From positions 362,892 to 426,891 of the forward strand of contig JALHRQ010000001.1 in NCBI GenBank assembly GCA_022841375.1: DNA of 64,000 nt, in the 5' to 3' direction. The DNA is from Burkholderiales bacterium. Its GTDB lineage: Bacteria; Pseudomonadota; Gammaproteobacteria; Burkholderiales; SG8-41. The translations under genes were made by a program, and so were the position numbers. Shown piece by piece: positions 20,599-30,998 of this stretch (position 1 is its first letter; every line of letters starts with the position of its first letter). Under the pieces are notes generated by a model. The model made no database searches. It saw only the letters and a program-made list of their open reading frames with translations, and was not told the origin of the DNA.

Positions 20599-22059
20599 TC
20601 AAAACGTCCCGAGGTCGAAGTAGGATCGTGCGATTTTGCTGATCGCCACCACATAGGCCGCGGTGCGGTAGTCCGTCACCTTGGGGTTGGTTAGCAGGAC
20701 TTCGCGCATTTCCTGGTAGGCGTGGCGCATGGTGTCGTCGAGGCCGGAGCGCACCAGGTCGAGTTCGGCGGCGCCTTTGACGATTTCGCGGCGCATGTCA
20801 TCGGACACCGGTTTTCCCGAGAGGCTCTGCATCGCGGCGATCAGGTATTCGCCGCGCATTTCGTCGTAGCGGCGTTCCATCCGCCCGAAGCGGATGTGCG
20901 AGAGGTTGCGGATCCATTCAAAGTAGGACACGGTCACCCCGCCGGCGTTGACCAGGGCGTCGGGCAGGATGGTGATGTTGCGCTTGCGCAGGATTTCGTC
21001 GGCTTCAAAGGTCAGCGGGCCGTTGGCGGCCTCGACAATCAGTTTGGTGTTGATGCGGGGCGCGTTTTCTTCGGTGATCTGCGCTTCCATGGCGGCGGGG
21101 ATCAGGATGTCGCATTCCATTTCCAGCACCGCGCGGCCGTTCTCGGTGAACATCGCGCCGGGAAAGCCGCGGATGGTTTTGTGGGTGTTCATGTATTCGC
21201 GGATCTGCTGCACGTGCAGGCCGTCGGTGTTGATCAGTGCGCCGTCTTTTTCAACCAGCGCAATGATCTTCGCCCGGTCTTCATCCTGCAGCAGGTGCCC
21301 GGTGTGGCACCCGACATTGCCCAGCCCCTGCAGCACCACGCGCTTGCCGGCGAGCCCGCCGTTGAGGCCCGCGGCCTTGACGTCTTCAGGGTGGCGGAAG
21401 AATTCGCGCATCACATACACCACGCCGCGCCCGGTGGCCTCGGTGCGCCCGGCAATGCCGCCGTGCTGCACCGGTTTGCCGGTCACGCAGGCGGCGTAGT
21501 TGAGGTTTTCCGGGTTGAGCTGTTTGTAGGTGTCGGCGATCCACGCCATTTCGCGCTCACCGGTGCCCATGTCGGGCGCGGGCACATTGGTCGAGGGGCT
21601 GAGGAAGCCTTTGCGGATCAGTTCGCGCGCGAAGCGGCGGGTGATCAGCTGCATTTCATCGCGGTCGTATTTGGCGGGGTCGATCATCAGGCCGCCTTTG
21701 GAGCCGCCAAAGGGTACATCGACAATTGCGCATTTGTAAGTCATCAGCGCCGCGAGCGCTTCGACTTCATCCTGGTTGACCGCTGGTGCAAAACGCAGCC
21801 CGCCTTTGGCCGGCAGCCGGTGCGAGCTGTGGGTGGCGCGCCAGCCGGTGAAGATTTCGATCTTGCCTTTGATGGGCACGGGGAAGTTGACTTCAATGAT
21901 GGCTTCACAGGCCTTGATCACACTGGCAATCCCCGGGTCGAGGTCGAGTGCGGCAAATGCGCGGTCGGCCATGCGATCGACGCTGGTGCTGAATGATTCG
22001 GGTGATTTCGGTTTGGTGGCCATGACGGTTCCTTGTGGGGGCTGTTCTGCAGCGTTCAA
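20599..22059 (-). CDS. Glu/Leu/Phe/Val dehydrogenase (glutamate dehydrogenase)
   Basis: [67 protein letters not shown]. Confidence 0.96.
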   Translation of the reverse strand: MNAAEQPPQGTVMATKPKSPESFSTSVDRMADRAFAALDLDPGIASVIKACEAIIEVNFPVPIKGKIEIFTGWRATHSSHRLPAKGGLRFAPAVNQDEVEALAALMTYKCAIVDVPFGGSKGGLMIDPAKYDRDEMQLITRRFARELIRKGFLSPSTNVPAPDMGTGEREMAWIADTYKQLNPENLNYAACVTGKPVQHGGIAGRTEATGRGVVYVMREFFRHPEDVKAAGLNGGLAGKRVVLQGLGNVGCHTGHLLQDEDRAKIIALVEKDGALINTDGLHVQQIREYMNTHKTIRGFPGAMFTENGRAVLEMECDILIPAAMEAQITEENAPRINTKLIVEAANGPLTFEADEILRKRNITILPDALVNAGGVTVSYFEWIRNLSHIRFGRMERRYDEMRGEYLIAAMQSLSGKPVSDDMRREIVKGAAELDLVRSGLDDTMRHAYQEMREVLLTNPKVTDYRTAAYVVAISKIARSYFDLGTF

Positions 22060-22387
22060 CGTTCCAGCATAGTCTTTCCCGGCTTCGGTTTCGAGTGATT
22101 CGCGGGTTGTGAGCCATCAATATCTCTCTGTGTGCGGAGATGCGGCGGTTGGTTTGACCGCGTTTGGTAACATGCGGTTGAAATCGCGCGTGCGGCGGCT
22201 GCCGTACCGAGACGCAGGTACATCCACAAAACAATTTCTTTTGTAGCCCGGATGAAACGAAGTGCGCCCCGAAGGAAGTCCCCTTGGGGGGCGGACCCGG
22301 ATGACGGCCTGCGGCCTTTATCCGGGCTACGAAGTTCGGCTGATAAGATTGGGCTCTGCGCATTAATAACAAAATCAGGAGGAAACC

Positions 22388-23368
22388 ATGTTTATCCGCT
22401 CACTCGCGCTCGGCATTTTGCTCATCACCGGCGCCGCGCCGGCGTTTGCTGCGCAATCCCCCGCGGATTACCCTACCCGCCCCATCCGCCTGATCGTCGG
22501 CTTCGGGCCCGGGGCGCCGGATACCGTGGCGCGACTGGTGGCGGCGCAGGTCTCGACACAGATCGGCCAGCAGCTGGTGGTGGATAACCGCCCCGGGGCC
22601 AACGGCATCATCGGCGCGGATCTGGTGGCCAAGAGTGCGCCCGACGGTTATACGCTGTTGCTGACATCGGCCTCGTTTGCAACCAATCCCTTCACCCAGA
22701 AAAAACTCCCCTACGATGTGCGCCGCGATTTCACACCGGTGACCAATGTCGCGTCGGGCGGCGGTTATTTCCTGGCAGTGCATCCCAAGGTGCCGGCGAA
22801 CAACGTGCAGGAGCTGATCGCGCTCGGCAAAAACCCGGCGTCCAAGCTCGCCTTCGGCTCTGCCGGCCCCGGCAATACGCTGCATCTGGCGGGTGAGCTC
22901 TTCAACGCCCGTACCGGCACGCGCATGGTGCATGTGCCATACAAAGGCGCCGGCCCGGCGATGACCGCACTGGTGTCCGGTGAAATCCAGGTGATGTTCG
23001 TGACCACACCCCTGGGCATGCCGCACATCGAAGCCAAACGCATCCGCCCGCTGGCCTACACCGGCCCCAAACGCGCGGCCTTCATGCCGGAAGTGCCGAC
23101 CATCGCCGAAGCCGGCGCACCGGGCGCGATGATGGACAACATGAGCTGGTACGGCGTGTTCGGCCCCGCCAAGCTGCCGGTGAAGATCACCACGCAGCTG
23201 CACAAGGAATTTGCCACCGCATTAAAGCTGCCGCTGATCATCGAGCGCCTGGATAACCTGCGCCTCACGCCGGTGGGTGACACGCCGAAGGATTTTGCGG
23301 GGTTTGTTGAGGGCGAGTTGAAGCGCTTTGCGGAGATGGTGAAGTTGTCGGGGTATCAGCCGGAGTAA
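22388..23368 (+). CDS. Bug-family tripartite tricarboxylate transporter substrate-binding protein
   Basis: Signal peptide then [64 protein letters not shown]. Confidence 0.96.
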   Translation: MFIRSLALGILLITGAAPAFAAQSPADYPTRPIRLIVGFGPGAPDTVARLVAAQVSTQIGQQLVVDNRPGANGIIGADLVAKSAPDGYTLLLTSASFATNPFTQKKLPYDVRRDFTPVTNVASGGGYFLAVHPKVPANNVQELIALGKNPASKLAFGSAGPGNTLHLAGELFNARTGTRMVHVPYKGAGPAMTALVSGEIQVMFVTTPLGMPHIEAKRIRPLAYTGPKRAAFMPEVPTIAEAGAPGAMMDNMSWYGVFGPAKLPVKITTQLHKEFATALKLPLIIERLDNLRLTPVGDTPKDFAGFVEGELKRFAEMVKLSGYQPE

Positions 23369-23375
23369 AGATCAT

Positions 23376-23513
23376 TCCCTCTCCCCAAATGCTTTTGGGG
23401 AGAGGGCCAGGGAGAGGGGCTGCGGCAAACGTTCGTTGATGCCCCTCTGCTTCGCTTTAAGTGTCCCCCTCTCCCTAACCCTCTCCCCCGTTTCGGGGGA
23501 GAGGGGATAAAGA
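23376..23513. repeat. two CCCTCTCCCC-type palindromic repeats
   Basis: ccctctccccaaa/tttggggagaggg and ccctctcccccg-ttt-cgggggagaggg hairpins immediately after the Bug gene. Confidence 0.85.
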
Positions 23514-23550
23514 ATGGGTGGCAGGTATTGATCATTCAGAGAGGTGTTTC

Positions 23551-23919
23551 ATGAAAACCCGGCTCATCTTGATACTGTTGACCACCCTGCTCGCTTCCTG
23601 CACAACCACCACCTATGAATTCGTCGTGCCCGCATCCGAATCGGGCAAGCTGTGCGTGACGCAGTGCGCGGGCATCCGCGAGCAGTGCCGCGGCAATGAG
23701 ATTCAGCGCGCGCAGAGCGATAAGGCCATCTGCCAGCGCAGTGCGGAATCGGGTTACCGCGCCTGCGTCGCCTCCGCCTCAGCCAACAAAACCGATCCGG
23801 GCAAATGTCAGCGCCGGAGTTGTTATGCCTCGGAGGACACTTCCCGCTGCGAATCCGAATACCAGCAGTGTTTTGTGAACTGTGGTGGCCAGGTGATTCC
23901 GCACACAATAAAATATTAA
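23551..23919 (+). CDS. small cysteine-rich lipoprotein
   Basis: MKTRLILILLTTLLASC lipobox (LLAS-C), then many Cys residues. Confidence 0.7.
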   Translation: MKTRLILILLTTLLASCTTTTYEFVVPASESGKLCVTQCAGIREQCRGNEIQRAQSDKAICQRSAESGYRACVASASANKTDPGKCQRRSCYASEDTSRCESEYQQCFVNCGGQVIPHTIKY

Positions 23920-24007
23920 TTAATTCAATTACTTATATTCAATTCATTGCGCATTCCGTTTTCTCAGCACGCCGGCATCGTTTGAAACCTTTCATAGCAG
24001 GCCATTC

Positions 24008-25642
24008 ATGAGCAGCCCCGATCTGCATTACCTGTCGATTGCCGATGCCTCAAGGCTGATCCAGTCCGGCAAACTCTCCCCGTTGGAGCTGACGCAGGCG
24101 CTGCTGTCACGCATCGGCGAATTGGATCACCGCGTGCAGGCCTTCATCACGCTGACGGCGGATCGCGCGCTCGCGGCCGCGCGCACTGCCGAGCAGGAGA
24201 TTCAGCGCGGGCAGTATCGCGGCCCGCTGCACGGCATCCCTTTCGGGCTGAAGGATATTTACGACACGGCGGGTCTGCTCACTTCCGGCGGCTCAGCAGT
24301 GTGCGCCGACAATGTGCCGGTGCAGGATGCGACAGCCACCCGCAAGTTGCTCGAAGCCGGCGCGATTCTGCTCGGCAAACTGCAGACGCACGAGTTCGCG
24401 CATGGCGGCCCTTCCTTTGATCTGCCCTGGCCGCCGTCGCGCAATCCTTGGGACCTGTCGCGTTTTACCGGCGGTTCATCCAGCGGCTCCGGCGCGGCAC
24501 TGGCCGCAGGCTTCATGCCGGGGGCATTGGGTTCTGATACCGGCGGCTCGATTCGCGGGCCGGCGTCGTTCTGCGGCATCACCGGGCTGATGCCCACTTA
24601 CGGGCTGGTGAGCCGCGCGGGCGTGATCCCCAATTCCTTCACCTTCGATCACTGCGGGCCGATGGCGCGCAGCGCCGAAGACTGCGCGATCCTGTTGCAG
24701 GCGATCGCCGGTTACGACGCCGCCGATCGGGGCAGCATTCGCCATCCGACTGTGGATTACCGCAGCACGCTCGCCCAGCCGGTGCGCGGCCTGCGTGTCG
24801 GCGTGTTGCGCCATTATTGGGAAGAGGATATTCCGGCGATTGCGGAACATGCCCGCGCGCTGGAAGATGCAGTGAAGGTATTTGAAGCGCTGGGTGCAAC
24901 AGTGAGCCCCTGCCGCATCCGGCCGGTTCAGGAGGGTTTCGACATCAAGGTGGTGATCGCCGAGAGCGAGATTTTTTCGATACACCAGGAAAACCTGATT
25001 CGCAGTCCTGAAAAATTCGGCCGCGATTTCCTCGGCCGCGCGTTGCCCGCCTGTGTGTTCCAGTCTGCCGATTATGTGCAGGCGTTGCGTGAGCACCAGC
25101 GCTACCTTGCGGAGATGAAGCCGGTGTTCGATCGCTTCGACGTGTTGCTGGCCAGCGGTTTCGGTCCTGCGCCGCGCTTTGAAGATTACCGCACCGAAAA
25201 TTTCTGGCTCAAAAGCAATGTCTGCACGCCCGCGAACACCGGCCGCACGCCGGCACTCGCACTGCCCTGCGGTTACACCAGCAGCGGTTTGCCGCTGGGC
25301 ATGCAGCTGATCGGCCGCCCGGGAGACGATGCTCGCGTGTTGCAGGCGGGCCACGCCTTCCAGCAGGCCACCGACTGGCATCTGCGCCGCGCACCGCTGA
25401 CCGATGGCGAGACACTGCCCGCGCCGGATTTGCAGGCGAACGAGCCCCAGCCATCAACACTCAGCGCGGCGATGCAATCGCACGTTGAGCAGATGGCGCT
25501 ACAGGCGGGTTTGAAGCTCAATGAGCGGCAGATGATGATCCTGATGGAAACCGCACCGCACGCGCTGGCGATGGCCGGGCGCCTGCGCAAGCCGCGCGGG
25601 CGCATGGAGCAACCGTCGCTGGTGTTTCGTTTCGATTATTGA
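24008..25642 (+). CDS. amidase (amidase signature family) with C-terminal AtzG/DUF4089-like extension
   Basis: GIPFGLKDIYDTAGLLTSGGSA; GGSSSGSGAALAAGFMPGALGSDTGGSIRGPASFCG; tail HVEQMALQAGLKLNERQMMILMETAPHALAMAGRL...EQPSLVFRFDY. Confidence 0.93.
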   Translation: MSSPDLHYLSIADASRLIQSGKLSPLELTQALLSRIGELDHRVQAFITLTADRALAAARTAEQEIQRGQYRGPLHGIPFGLKDIYDTAGLLTSGGSAVCADNVPVQDATATRKLLEAGAILLGKLQTHEFAHGGPSFDLPWPPSRNPWDLSRFTGGSSSGSGAALAAGFMPGALGSDTGGSIRGPASFCGITGLMPTYGLVSRAGVIPNSFTFDHCGPMARSAEDCAILLQAIAGYDAADRGSIRHPTVDYRSTLAQPVRGLRVGVLRHYWEEDIPAIAEHARALEDAVKVFEALGATVSPCRIRPVQEGFDIKVVIAESEIFSIHQENLIRSPEKFGRDFLGRALPACVFQSADYVQALREHQRYLAEMKPVFDRFDVLLASGFGPAPRFEDYRTENFWLKSNVCTPANTGRTPALALPCGYTSSGLPLGMQLIGRPGDDARVLQAGHAFQQATDWHLRRAPLTDGETLPAPDLQANEPQPSTLSAAMQSHVEQMALQAGLKLNERQMMILMETAPHALAMAGRLRKPRGRMEQPSLVFRFDY

Positions 25643-25671
25643 GCATTACATAATTCAGTGACAAAGATCCC

Positions 25672-25762
25672 GTCATTCCGGACGCGCATGGCGCGAGCCT
25701 GAATCCAGCTCCACTTCAATTCGAAATCCCTGGATTCCCGCTTTCGCGGGAATGACGGGAGC
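25672..25762. repeat. dRS3-like ATTCC/GGAAT composite palindromic repeat
   Basis: cgtcattcc...gaatccag n ctggattcccgctttcgcgggaatgacgg. Confidence 0.8.
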
Positions 25763-25817
25763 GCGGCGATCATGCGTCACGCGCATATGTAATTCCCGAT
25801 AAGGCACGGCGGCGCGC

Positions 25818-27122
25818 TCAGTGAGCAGACAGTTGGACCTCAGCCCAGGCCGCATCACGATAAAGCCCGATGTCGTTGCCGCAGGCGGCAACAAGCTGCA
25901 CACCCACCGGCAGCCCCGCCTGCCCGACGCCGCAGGGCAGTGTCATGCACGGCATCTGCAGCAGGGTCCACATCAGACCAAAGGTCGGCTCGCCGGTACC
26001 GGCAATGTCCGGCGCTTCAGTGGGCGCGCTCGGCGCCATCAGCAGTTCATAACCGGACATCTCGTTTTCCATCCAGCGCTGGCAGCGTTTCATCAGCGCC
26101 ACGGCGGCTTCGTATTGCTGCCGCGTGACCTGTCCGCCGACGGCGATGCGTTGGGTCAGGCTGTCGGAGATCAACTGCGGATGGCGGATGCGCTCATGGC
26201 TCAACGCGCGGAAAAATTCATAGGCGCTCAGGCGGATCTGCACATCATTCAATTCCGCAAATTCCGCCGGCAGTTCAAGCTCATCCACCGTCGCCCCCGC
26301 CTTGCGGAAGCGCTCGGCGCATTGCAGCAGTGACTGCTGCACGGATGGCGAGGCTTCGCTCCACCACGGCGTACGGCACAGGCCGATGCGCGGCGCTTTG
26401 CCGTCTTTGAAAGATTGCGGCCCTACCGGAAGCCCCGACAACAGCGCCGCGAGCATGCCGGCATCGGTGACGGTGCGCGACAGGACGCCGATAGTGTCGA
26501 GGGATTCCGCGAGAAACTTCATGCCCGCGCGGTTGATCAGGCCGAAGCCCGGTTTGTAGCCAACAACGCCGCAGTACGCAGCGGGCCGGATCACCGAGGA
26601 TGAAGTCTGCGTGCCCAGCGCCAGCGGCACCATGTAATCGGCGACTGCCGCACCGGAGCCGCTGGATGAGCCGCCGGGGGTTTGCGTGAGGCGATGCGGA
26701 TTGCGCGTCTTGTTGGGATGCCGCGTCGCGAATTCCGTCGATACGGTCTTGCCGAGGATGACACCACCCAGTTCACGGATCTGCGCAACACAGGCGGCAT
26801 CGGCCACGGGCCGGTGGCCCTGGTAAATCGGCGATCCGTAGCCGGTCGGCATGTCGCAGGTGTCGATGACGTCCTTGATGCCCACGGGGATGCCGTGCAA
26901 CCACGATCGCGGCGGCTCGCGGTCGAGTGCCCGCGCCTGCGCCAGCGCCTGTTCGGGATCGATAAAGGCCCAGGCCTGCACGTCCCCTTCCCGCTGCGCG
27001 ATGCGTTCAAGGCAGGCCGAAACCAGCGCCTCCGAAGTCAGGGTGCCGGCATGAATCGCGGCGCTGGCTTCGGCGGCGGACAGCAGTTGATGTCCGGCTT
27101 GCGGTGGACTCAGGTCGGTCAT
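25818..27122 (-). CDS. amidase (amidase signature family)
   Basis: GIPVGIKDVIDTCDMPTGYGSPIY; GGSSSGSGAAVADYMVPLALGTQTSSSVIRPAAYCGVVGYKP. Confidence 0.94.
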   Translation of the reverse strand: MTDLSPPQAGHQLLSAAEASAAIHAGTLTSEALVSACLERIAQREGDVQAWAFIDPEQALAQARALDREPPRSWLHGIPVGIKDVIDTCDMPTGYGSPIYQGHRPVADAACVAQIRELGGVILGKTVSTEFATRHPNKTRNPHRLTQTPGGSSSGSGAAVADYMVPLALGTQTSSSVIRPAAYCGVVGYKPGFGLINRAGMKFLAESLDTIGVLSRTVTDAGMLAALLSGLPVGPQSFKDGKAPRIGLCRTPWWSEASPSVQQSLLQCAERFRKAGATVDELELPAEFAELNDVQIRLSAYEFFRALSHERIRHPQLISDSLTQRIAVGGQVTRQQYEAAVALMKRCQRWMENEMSGYELLMAPSAPTEAPDIAGTGEPTFGLMWTLLQMPCMTLPCGVGQAGLPVGVQLVAACGNDIGLYRDAAWAEVQLSAH

Positions 27123-27132
27123 TAGCGCTCGA

Positions 27133-28107
27133 TCATTCGCCGGTGATGTTTGCAGCCTTGATGACCTTGGCCCATTTATCCTGCTCGGCAGCCATCAGTT
27201 TGGCGAATTCGGCCGTTGACATCTTGTTGATGTCGACGCCCTGTTCATTCAGGCGCTTGATGGTATCCGGGTTATCCAGCGCGCTGCCGACGCCGCCATG
27301 CATCGCAGAAATAACCGCCGGCGGTGTGGCCTTGGGCGCGAACACGCCGAACCAGATCTGCGATACATAGCCGGGCACTCCGGATTCACTGATGGTCGGC
27401 AGACCCGGCAATGAGGGATGGGGCTTGGGGCCGCCCACGGCAATGGCTCTCAGGCGCTTGGCGCGGACCTGGCCGATGACGGTTGGAATCGAGCCGAGCT
27501 GCAACTGCGAGTGGCCGGCTGCAGTGTCGGCAACGGCGGGGCCGCCGCCCTTGAACGGCACGTGCGTCAGGTTGACGCCGGCCATCAGCTTGAACAGCTC
27601 GGTGCTCATGTGCGGGAAGCCGCCCACGCCGGAGGAGGAATACATGATCTCGCCGGGCCGTTTTTTGGCCAGCGCAATGAATTCCTTCACCGAATTCACC
27701 GGCAGGTACGGATGGACGACCAGCGCGCTGTCGGAGAACCCGATCATCGCCACCGAGGCGAAGGAATTGACCAGGTCGATGTTGGAATTCTTGTTGATCA
27801 GGAAGCCGTAACCCGTCGACGTCAGCAAAAAGGTGTAGCCGTCGGGCGGCTGCTGCGCGGTGAACTGCATGCCGACAATGGCACCCGCCCCCGCGCGGTT
27901 CTCGACGATGAACTGCTGGCCGAGGCGCTTGGTCAGGTCGGCGGCGAGGATGCGCGTGACAATGTCGGTGCTGCCGCCGGGCGCCCACGGTATGACAATG
28001 CGCACCGGCCGCTCGGGCCATGCTGCACTGGCGCTCATGGTGGTCAACGCAACTGCTGCCGCAACGAGAACTGCAACCGCCAACCTGCCTTTTGCCATTG
28101 CTTTCAT
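27133..28107 (-). CDS. Bug-family tripartite tricarboxylate transporter substrate-binding protein
   Basis: Signal peptide; WPERPVRIVIPWAPGGSTDIVTRILAADLTKRLGQQFIVENRAGAGAIVG. Confidence 0.96.
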   Translation of the reverse strand: MKAMAKGRLAVAVLVAAAVALTTMSASAAWPERPVRIVIPWAPGGSTDIVTRILAADLTKRLGQQFIVENRAGAGAIVGMQFTAQQPPDGYTFLLTSTGYGFLINKNSNIDLVNSFASVAMIGFSDSALVVHPYLPVNSVKEFIALAKKRPGEIMYSSSGVGGFPHMSTELFKLMAGVNLTHVPFKGGGPAVADTAAGHSQLQLGSIPTVIGQVRAKRLRAIAVGGPKPHPSLPGLPTISESGVPGYVSQIWFGVFAPKATPPAVISAMHGGVGSALDNPDTIKRLNEQGVDINKMSTAEFAKLMAAEQDKWAKVIKAANITGE

Positions 28108-28263
28108 AGGGTCTCCGTTTTTATCCAGTATTGCATTGGCGCGCCGTTGATTCCGGCGACCGTATTCAATCGGCTTCCTTGTTGCAAGAATCAGACCTGC
28201 GGGAACCTGTTGCGTCGTTGATTGCCGTATTTGTTGATGATGCCTTGTTTTTCGGGGGCCGGT

Positions 28264-29661
28264 TCAGGCCGGCAGCACCGGATGTTTTACGGTCCACGCC
28301 GTTGCTGCCTCATAGGCCGCACCAACACGATACACCGCCGCCTCGTTATAGGGCGCTGCGACGATCTGGATGCCCAGCGGCAGGCCTTCCCGGCTGAAAC
28401 CGGCCGGGATCGCGATGGCGGGACTGCCGGTAACATTGAACGGGGCGCGCGCCTGGCGGCTGTAGATGAATTCGCAGGCTTCCCGGTCATCGATGCGGCA
28501 GGCCGGGTCATGTGCACTCGCGGTGACGATGACATCGACGTCATTGAACAGCGCATGAAAATCCGCGGTGAATTTGCTGCGCATGCGCAGCGCGTTGATG
28601 TAGTCGCTGGCGCTGTACATCGCGCCGTAGAGAAAGCGCTGGCGCGTGATGTCGCCGTAATCCTGCGGCCGTTCGCGCAGCCATTTCTGGTGGATGGCAT
28701 ACGACTCCGAGCCCATGATGATGCGGTTGCAGGCCTGGAACTGGCTGAGCGCGACAGTTTTGACTTCGGTCACCTGCGCGCCGAGTTCCTGCATTTTCAG
28801 CACCGCGGCATCGACGGCGTCAGCCATTTGCGGATCGGCCTTGATGTCGTCGTGGTAAAAATGCTTTAGCCATCCGATGCGCACCCCCTTCAGGCCCTTT
28901 TTGATCAGCGCGGTGTAATCGACGCCCGACCGCGCGACGCTGCCCGGATCCAGGCCGTCATGCCCCGCCAGCACGTTAAGCACGGTGGCGTTGTCGTGCA
29001 CGGTACGTGTCAGCGGCCCGACGTGGTCGAGTGAGAACGCCAGTGGAAACACGCCGCGGCGGCTGACCAGACCGTACGTGGGTTTGATGCCGGTGACACC
29101 GCACATCGTTGCAGGGTTGCGGATGGAGCCGCCGGTGTCCGAGCCAATGGCAAAAGGCACGAAGCCGGCTGCGGTGGCAACGCCCGACCCGCTGGATGAA
29201 CCGCCGCAGAAATAGTCGCGGTTCCACGGGTTGCGCGCCGGCGGCCACGGCAAATCAAAACACGGTCCGCCGATCGCGAATTCGTGGGTGGAGAGTTTGC
29301 CCATGAACACCGCGCCGGCAGCACGAAGCTTCTGGGTGACAAAGGCGTCGGCCGTCGCGATGTTGTCCTTGAGGATGGCGGAGTGTGCAGTGGTCGGCAA
29401 TCCGGCGTAATCGATGATGTCTTTCAGGCCATAGGGCACGCCATGCAGCGGACCGCGCCAGTTGCCGGCACTGATCTCGGCTTCGGCACGCCGCGCGTCA
29501 TTCAGCGCAATCTCCGGCATGAAACGCAGGAAGGCATTGAACCGGCCGTCATGGCGCTCGATGCGGGCGATCAGCGCCTGCGTCCATTCCACCGGGGAGA
29601 GTTTTTTATCGCGGATCAGCGCTGAGGCCTCCGCAATCGACAGATAAGCGAGATCACTCAC
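28264..29661 (-). CDS. amidase (amidase signature family)
   Basis: GVPYGLKDIIDYAGLPTTAHSAIL; GGSSSGSGVATAAGFVPFAIGSDTGGSIRNPATMCGVTGIKPTYG. Confidence 0.95.
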   Translation of the reverse strand: MSDLAYLSIAEASALIRDKKLSPVEWTQALIARIERHDGRFNAFLRFMPEIALNDARRAEAEISAGNWRGPLHGVPYGLKDIIDYAGLPTTAHSAILKDNIATADAFVTQKLRAAGAVFMGKLSTHEFAIGGPCFDLPWPPARNPWNRDYFCGGSSSGSGVATAAGFVPFAIGSDTGGSIRNPATMCGVTGIKPTYGLVSRRGVFPLAFSLDHVGPLTRTVHDNATVLNVLAGHDGLDPGSVARSGVDYTALIKKGLKGVRIGWLKHFYHDDIKADPQMADAVDAAVLKMQELGAQVTEVKTVALSQFQACNRIIMGSESYAIHQKWLRERPQDYGDITRQRFLYGAMYSASDYINALRMRSKFTADFHALFNDVDVIVTASAHDPACRIDDREACEFIYSRQARAPFNVTGSPAIAIPAGFSREGLPLGIQIVAAPYNEAAVYRVGAAYEAATAWTVKHPVLPA

Positions 29662-29999
29662 AACGATTGTCCCGTGGCCGGTAGCCGAAATACCAGCGCC
29701 GGCTCGTCAGCAGGCGACAGCGTGGAGATGTCGAGCGCATCACGCCGCATGTTGGCAACGCGGGCGGCATTGAGCAGCTTGATCAGATCCTGATCGGACA
29801 ATTTGCGCAGCCCCAACTGGTCTGCGAGCCGGCGCGCCTCGAGCGCATCTTCTGCGGAAAGTTTATCCATGAACCTGCCTTTGACGGTGTATGGAACGGC
29901 CTGATAAAGGATTTCGGGCCGCGATAAATACCGGGCAAGAATACTCTGCCGCACGCCCGGCTGCACAATGTCTTCGCGCATATTGGACTCCAATGCCAA
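29658..29999 (-). CDS. small AtzG/DUF4089-like amidase partner (possible GatC-type subunit)
   Basis: Overlaps the downstream amidase by 4 bp; C-terminal EPALVFRLP resembles the EPAPVFRP end of DUF4089 and the fused tail of the amidase at 24008; alternative start at 29870 (MDKLSAEDALEARRL). Confidence 0.55.
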   Translation of the reverse strand: MALESNMREDIVQPGVRQSILARYLSRPEILYQAVPYTVKGRFMDKLSAEDALEARRLADQLGLRKLSDQDLIKLLNAARVANMRRDALDISTLSPADEPALVFRLPATGQSL

Positions 30000-30143
30000 T
30001 GCGGGCCGAACGCGTCCCTATCGAACGGCGACGCCTGACATGTCTTCGCTTATCATCGCGCTTTAAGCGCATTGTGGCTTCAAAAGCCTGAGCAGCCATC
30101 AAAGTTAACCGCTTGTTTCAAGTGATCAATCAGGAGTCTCTGC

Positions 30144-30731
30144 ATGAACGGAAAAATCCGCCGCGTCATCACCGGCCACGACAAAAACGGCAAGGCCATC
30201 GTTATTGAAGACGGTCTCGCGCCTGCCGTGCGCAGCAACCCGCTGCGCCCGGGTCACATTTCCGTGGATATGTGGAAGACAGCCGCCACCCCGCACATCC
30301 TGCACGCGACCGAAGCCGATCCGACCGGCGGCCCCAAGCAGATTCATCCGCTGCCCGGCGGCACGGTGTTCCGCATCAGCGAAATCGCGCCCGAGACCGA
30401 AGCCATCCGCAACATCAGCCCCGAGCAATCGAAGGCAGTGTTCGAAGCCATGGGCAACAAAAACGCCACCACAGCCGGCACCGAAAAAGGCCGTCACCCA
30501 TTCATGCATCGCACGCAAACCATTGATTATGCAGTAGTTTTAAAGGGCGAGATCACCATGCTGCTGGATGATCAGGATGTCGTGCTGAAAGAAGGCGACG
30601 TCGTCATCCAGCGCGGCACCAATCACGCATGGAGCAACCGCTCGGATAAACCGGCGTTGATGCTGTACGTTTTGATTGATGGTCAGTTTGATGACGAGTT
30701 GAAGGGGCATTTTGGTGGCGGCGGGCATTAA
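30144..30731 (+). CDS. cupin domain protein
   Basis: FMHRTQTIDYAVVLKGEITMLLDDQDVVLKEGDVVIQRGTNHAWSNRSDKPALMLYVLID. Confidence 0.9.
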   Translation: MNGKIRRVITGHDKNGKAIVIEDGLAPAVRSNPLRPGHISVDMWKTAATPHILHATEADPTGGPKQIHPLPGGTVFRISEIAPETEAIRNISPEQSKAVFEAMGNKNATTAGTEKGRHPFMHRTQTIDYAVVLKGEITMLLDDQDVVLKEGDVVIQRGTNHAWSNRSDKPALMLYVLIDGQFDDELKGHFGGGGH

Positions 30732-30818
30732 ACGCAGACATGCGGCGGATGACGCCGCTTCGCGCTGCGGAGCAAGTCCTCTTGGGGGGCGGCTGATCCG
30801 CCCACAACTGCGCCCGCC

Positions 30819-30927
30819 CTGCCGTCATTCCGGCGGAAGCCGGAATCCAGGGTTCTGCGGCGTCAGTACTGGATTCCGGCTTTCCACCCAAGGTGACTTC
30901 CTTCGGGCGCGCCGGAATGACGAATAA
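30819..30927. repeat. dRS3-like composite repeat carrying an internal CTTGGG/GAAGGAAGT-type hairpin segment
   Basis: cgtcattccggcggaagccggaatccag...ctggattccggcttt-ccacccaaggtgacttccttcgggcgc-gccggaatgacg. Confidence 0.8.
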
Positions 30928-30998
30928 TAATTCCGTAGCCCGGATCCTACGGAATCGCAATACCACCTGAATACAATAAAAGATTTTGTGGAGGACCA

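Noticed and set aside
20722-21996. 424-aa plus-strand ORF opposite glutamate dehydrogenase
   Set aside because: Antisense frame of GDH with biased low-complexity composition.
22243-22333. Possible riboswitch or attenuator upstream of the Bug gene at 22388
   Set aside because: The long hairpin is the widespread GTAGCCCGGAT...ATCCGGGCTAC repeat type with a nested insert, found also near other genes, so no specific regulatory claim.
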